Below are positions 5,401 through 5,676 of a DNA stretch of 5,676 nt, piece by piece. A model generated the notes under the pieces. That model did not search any database, was not told the DNA's origin, and was given only the letters and a program-made list of their open reading frames with translations. Numbering within the stretch: the first letter of the stretch is position 1; every line of letters begins with the position of its first letter. Position numbers and translations under genes: made by a program. This DNA is from Acidobacteriota bacterium (lineage in GTDB: Bacteria; Acidobacteriota; Terriglobia; Terriglobales; Acidobacteriaceae). The stretch spans positions 1 through 5,676 of the forward strand of contig JAJZAL010000310.1 in NCBI GenBank assembly GCA_021799405.1, given 5' to 3'.

Positions 5401-5676
5401 GTGAAGGAGAGTCGGCTGACCATGATTGCGCGGCGTGGACTGGCGCTCCCCGCAGAGACTCGGGAGCAAATCCGGAAGACTGGCATCCGCTGCCGGCCGC
5501 AGTTGGACATCGTTTACCAGCAGCATGCGAAAGCATGGAAGATTCGTGGCGAGGAATCGGGAGGAGCGGTGGAACTCCTGGGCCACTACGTCGGCTTCGT
5601 CGGTGTAGACGGCTGCGCAGTCCCCTGGCTGCAACGGGTTCAGAACTTCCTCCCGAACGGCATGCATGCTGTCATC
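5401..5676 (+). CDS. Hypothetical protein, N-terminal 92 codons (3' end outside window)
   Basis: An open frame begins at GTG 5401, 14 bases after the primase stop, with a strong ribosome site, and stays open to the last base of the window, so the gene is 3'-partial. An in-frame ATG at 5422 is a second possible start. The visible protein begins with basic residues (KESRLTMIARRGL, 2-14), continues with a helical charged part (PAETREQIRKTGI and DIVYQQHAKAWKIRGEE), then a glycine- and valine-rich stretch, VELLGHYVGFVGVDG (57-71), and ends CAVPWLQRVQNFLPNG. I recognise no family; no Walker A motif, HNH, metal cluster or helicase motif is visible in this part. Its tight spacing indicates co-expression with the primase and a related role, for example as a replication partner, but this is inference. 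Confidence 0.8.
   Translation, partial: MKESRLTMIARRGLALPAETREQIRKTGIRCRPQLDIVYQQHAKAWKIRGEESGGAVELLGHYVGFVGVDGCAVPWLQRVQNFLPNGMHAVI

Noticed and set aside
4937..5536. A 199-codon open frame on the - strand
   Set aside because: It is opposite the conserved primase motif III and zinc ribbon; composition is Cys/Arg/Pro-rich as expected of a shadow.
1..5676. CRISPR array, tRNA or rRNA genes
   Set aside because: No regularly spaced repeats, cloverleaf or conserved rRNA stretches were seen on either strand.

Overview
The window is GC-rich bacterial DNA with every supported gene on the + strand. The dihydrofolate-reductase-like and DinB-like proteins have the look of Acidobacteriota proteins (Solibacter/Bryobacter type). 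That assignment rests on recalled sequence style, not on a search. The replication and DNA-binding genes on both sides suggest an accessory or mobile region (plasmid, integrative element or genomic island), although no transposase, integrase, att site or CRISPR array is visible.

Layout. Bases 1-399 hold the C-terminal part of a coiled-coil protein that enters from the left edge. A poorly characterised ORF (413-928) follows, overlapping the start of a gene (874-1734) for a winged-helix protein with a PD-(D/E)XK-like C-terminal half, resembling the replication-relaxation family. About 340 bases without a gene come next, holding a small hairpin and a 21-bp-spaced direct repeat. Two ordinary enzyme genes follow, each apparently with its own leader: a RibD C-terminal/dihydrofolate-reductase-like oxidoreductase (2076-2609) and a DinB/YfiT-like metal-binding four-helix protein (2779-3285). 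Their 169-base and 198-base flanking gaps hold small palindromes.

From 3484 to the right edge lies a compact series of four co-directional genes, each with a strong Shine-Dalgarno sequence: a two-helix small membrane protein (3484-3750), an unrecognised 152-residue protein (3842-4300), a stand-alone archaeo-eukaryotic primase (AEP) with a C-terminal DnaG-like zinc ribbon (4382-5386), and an unrecognised gene cut by the right edge (5401-5676). The gaps are 91, 81 and 14 bases, and the first two contain hairpins that could act as attenuators.

The most interesting element is the primase module. Its core resembles the AEP domain of TOTE conflict systems and of mobile-element PrimPols, but no helicase or nuclease is fused to it, and it sits beside small unknown proteins. 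Whether this is a replication module of a plasmid or element, or part of a defence system, depends on sequence beyond the right edge.
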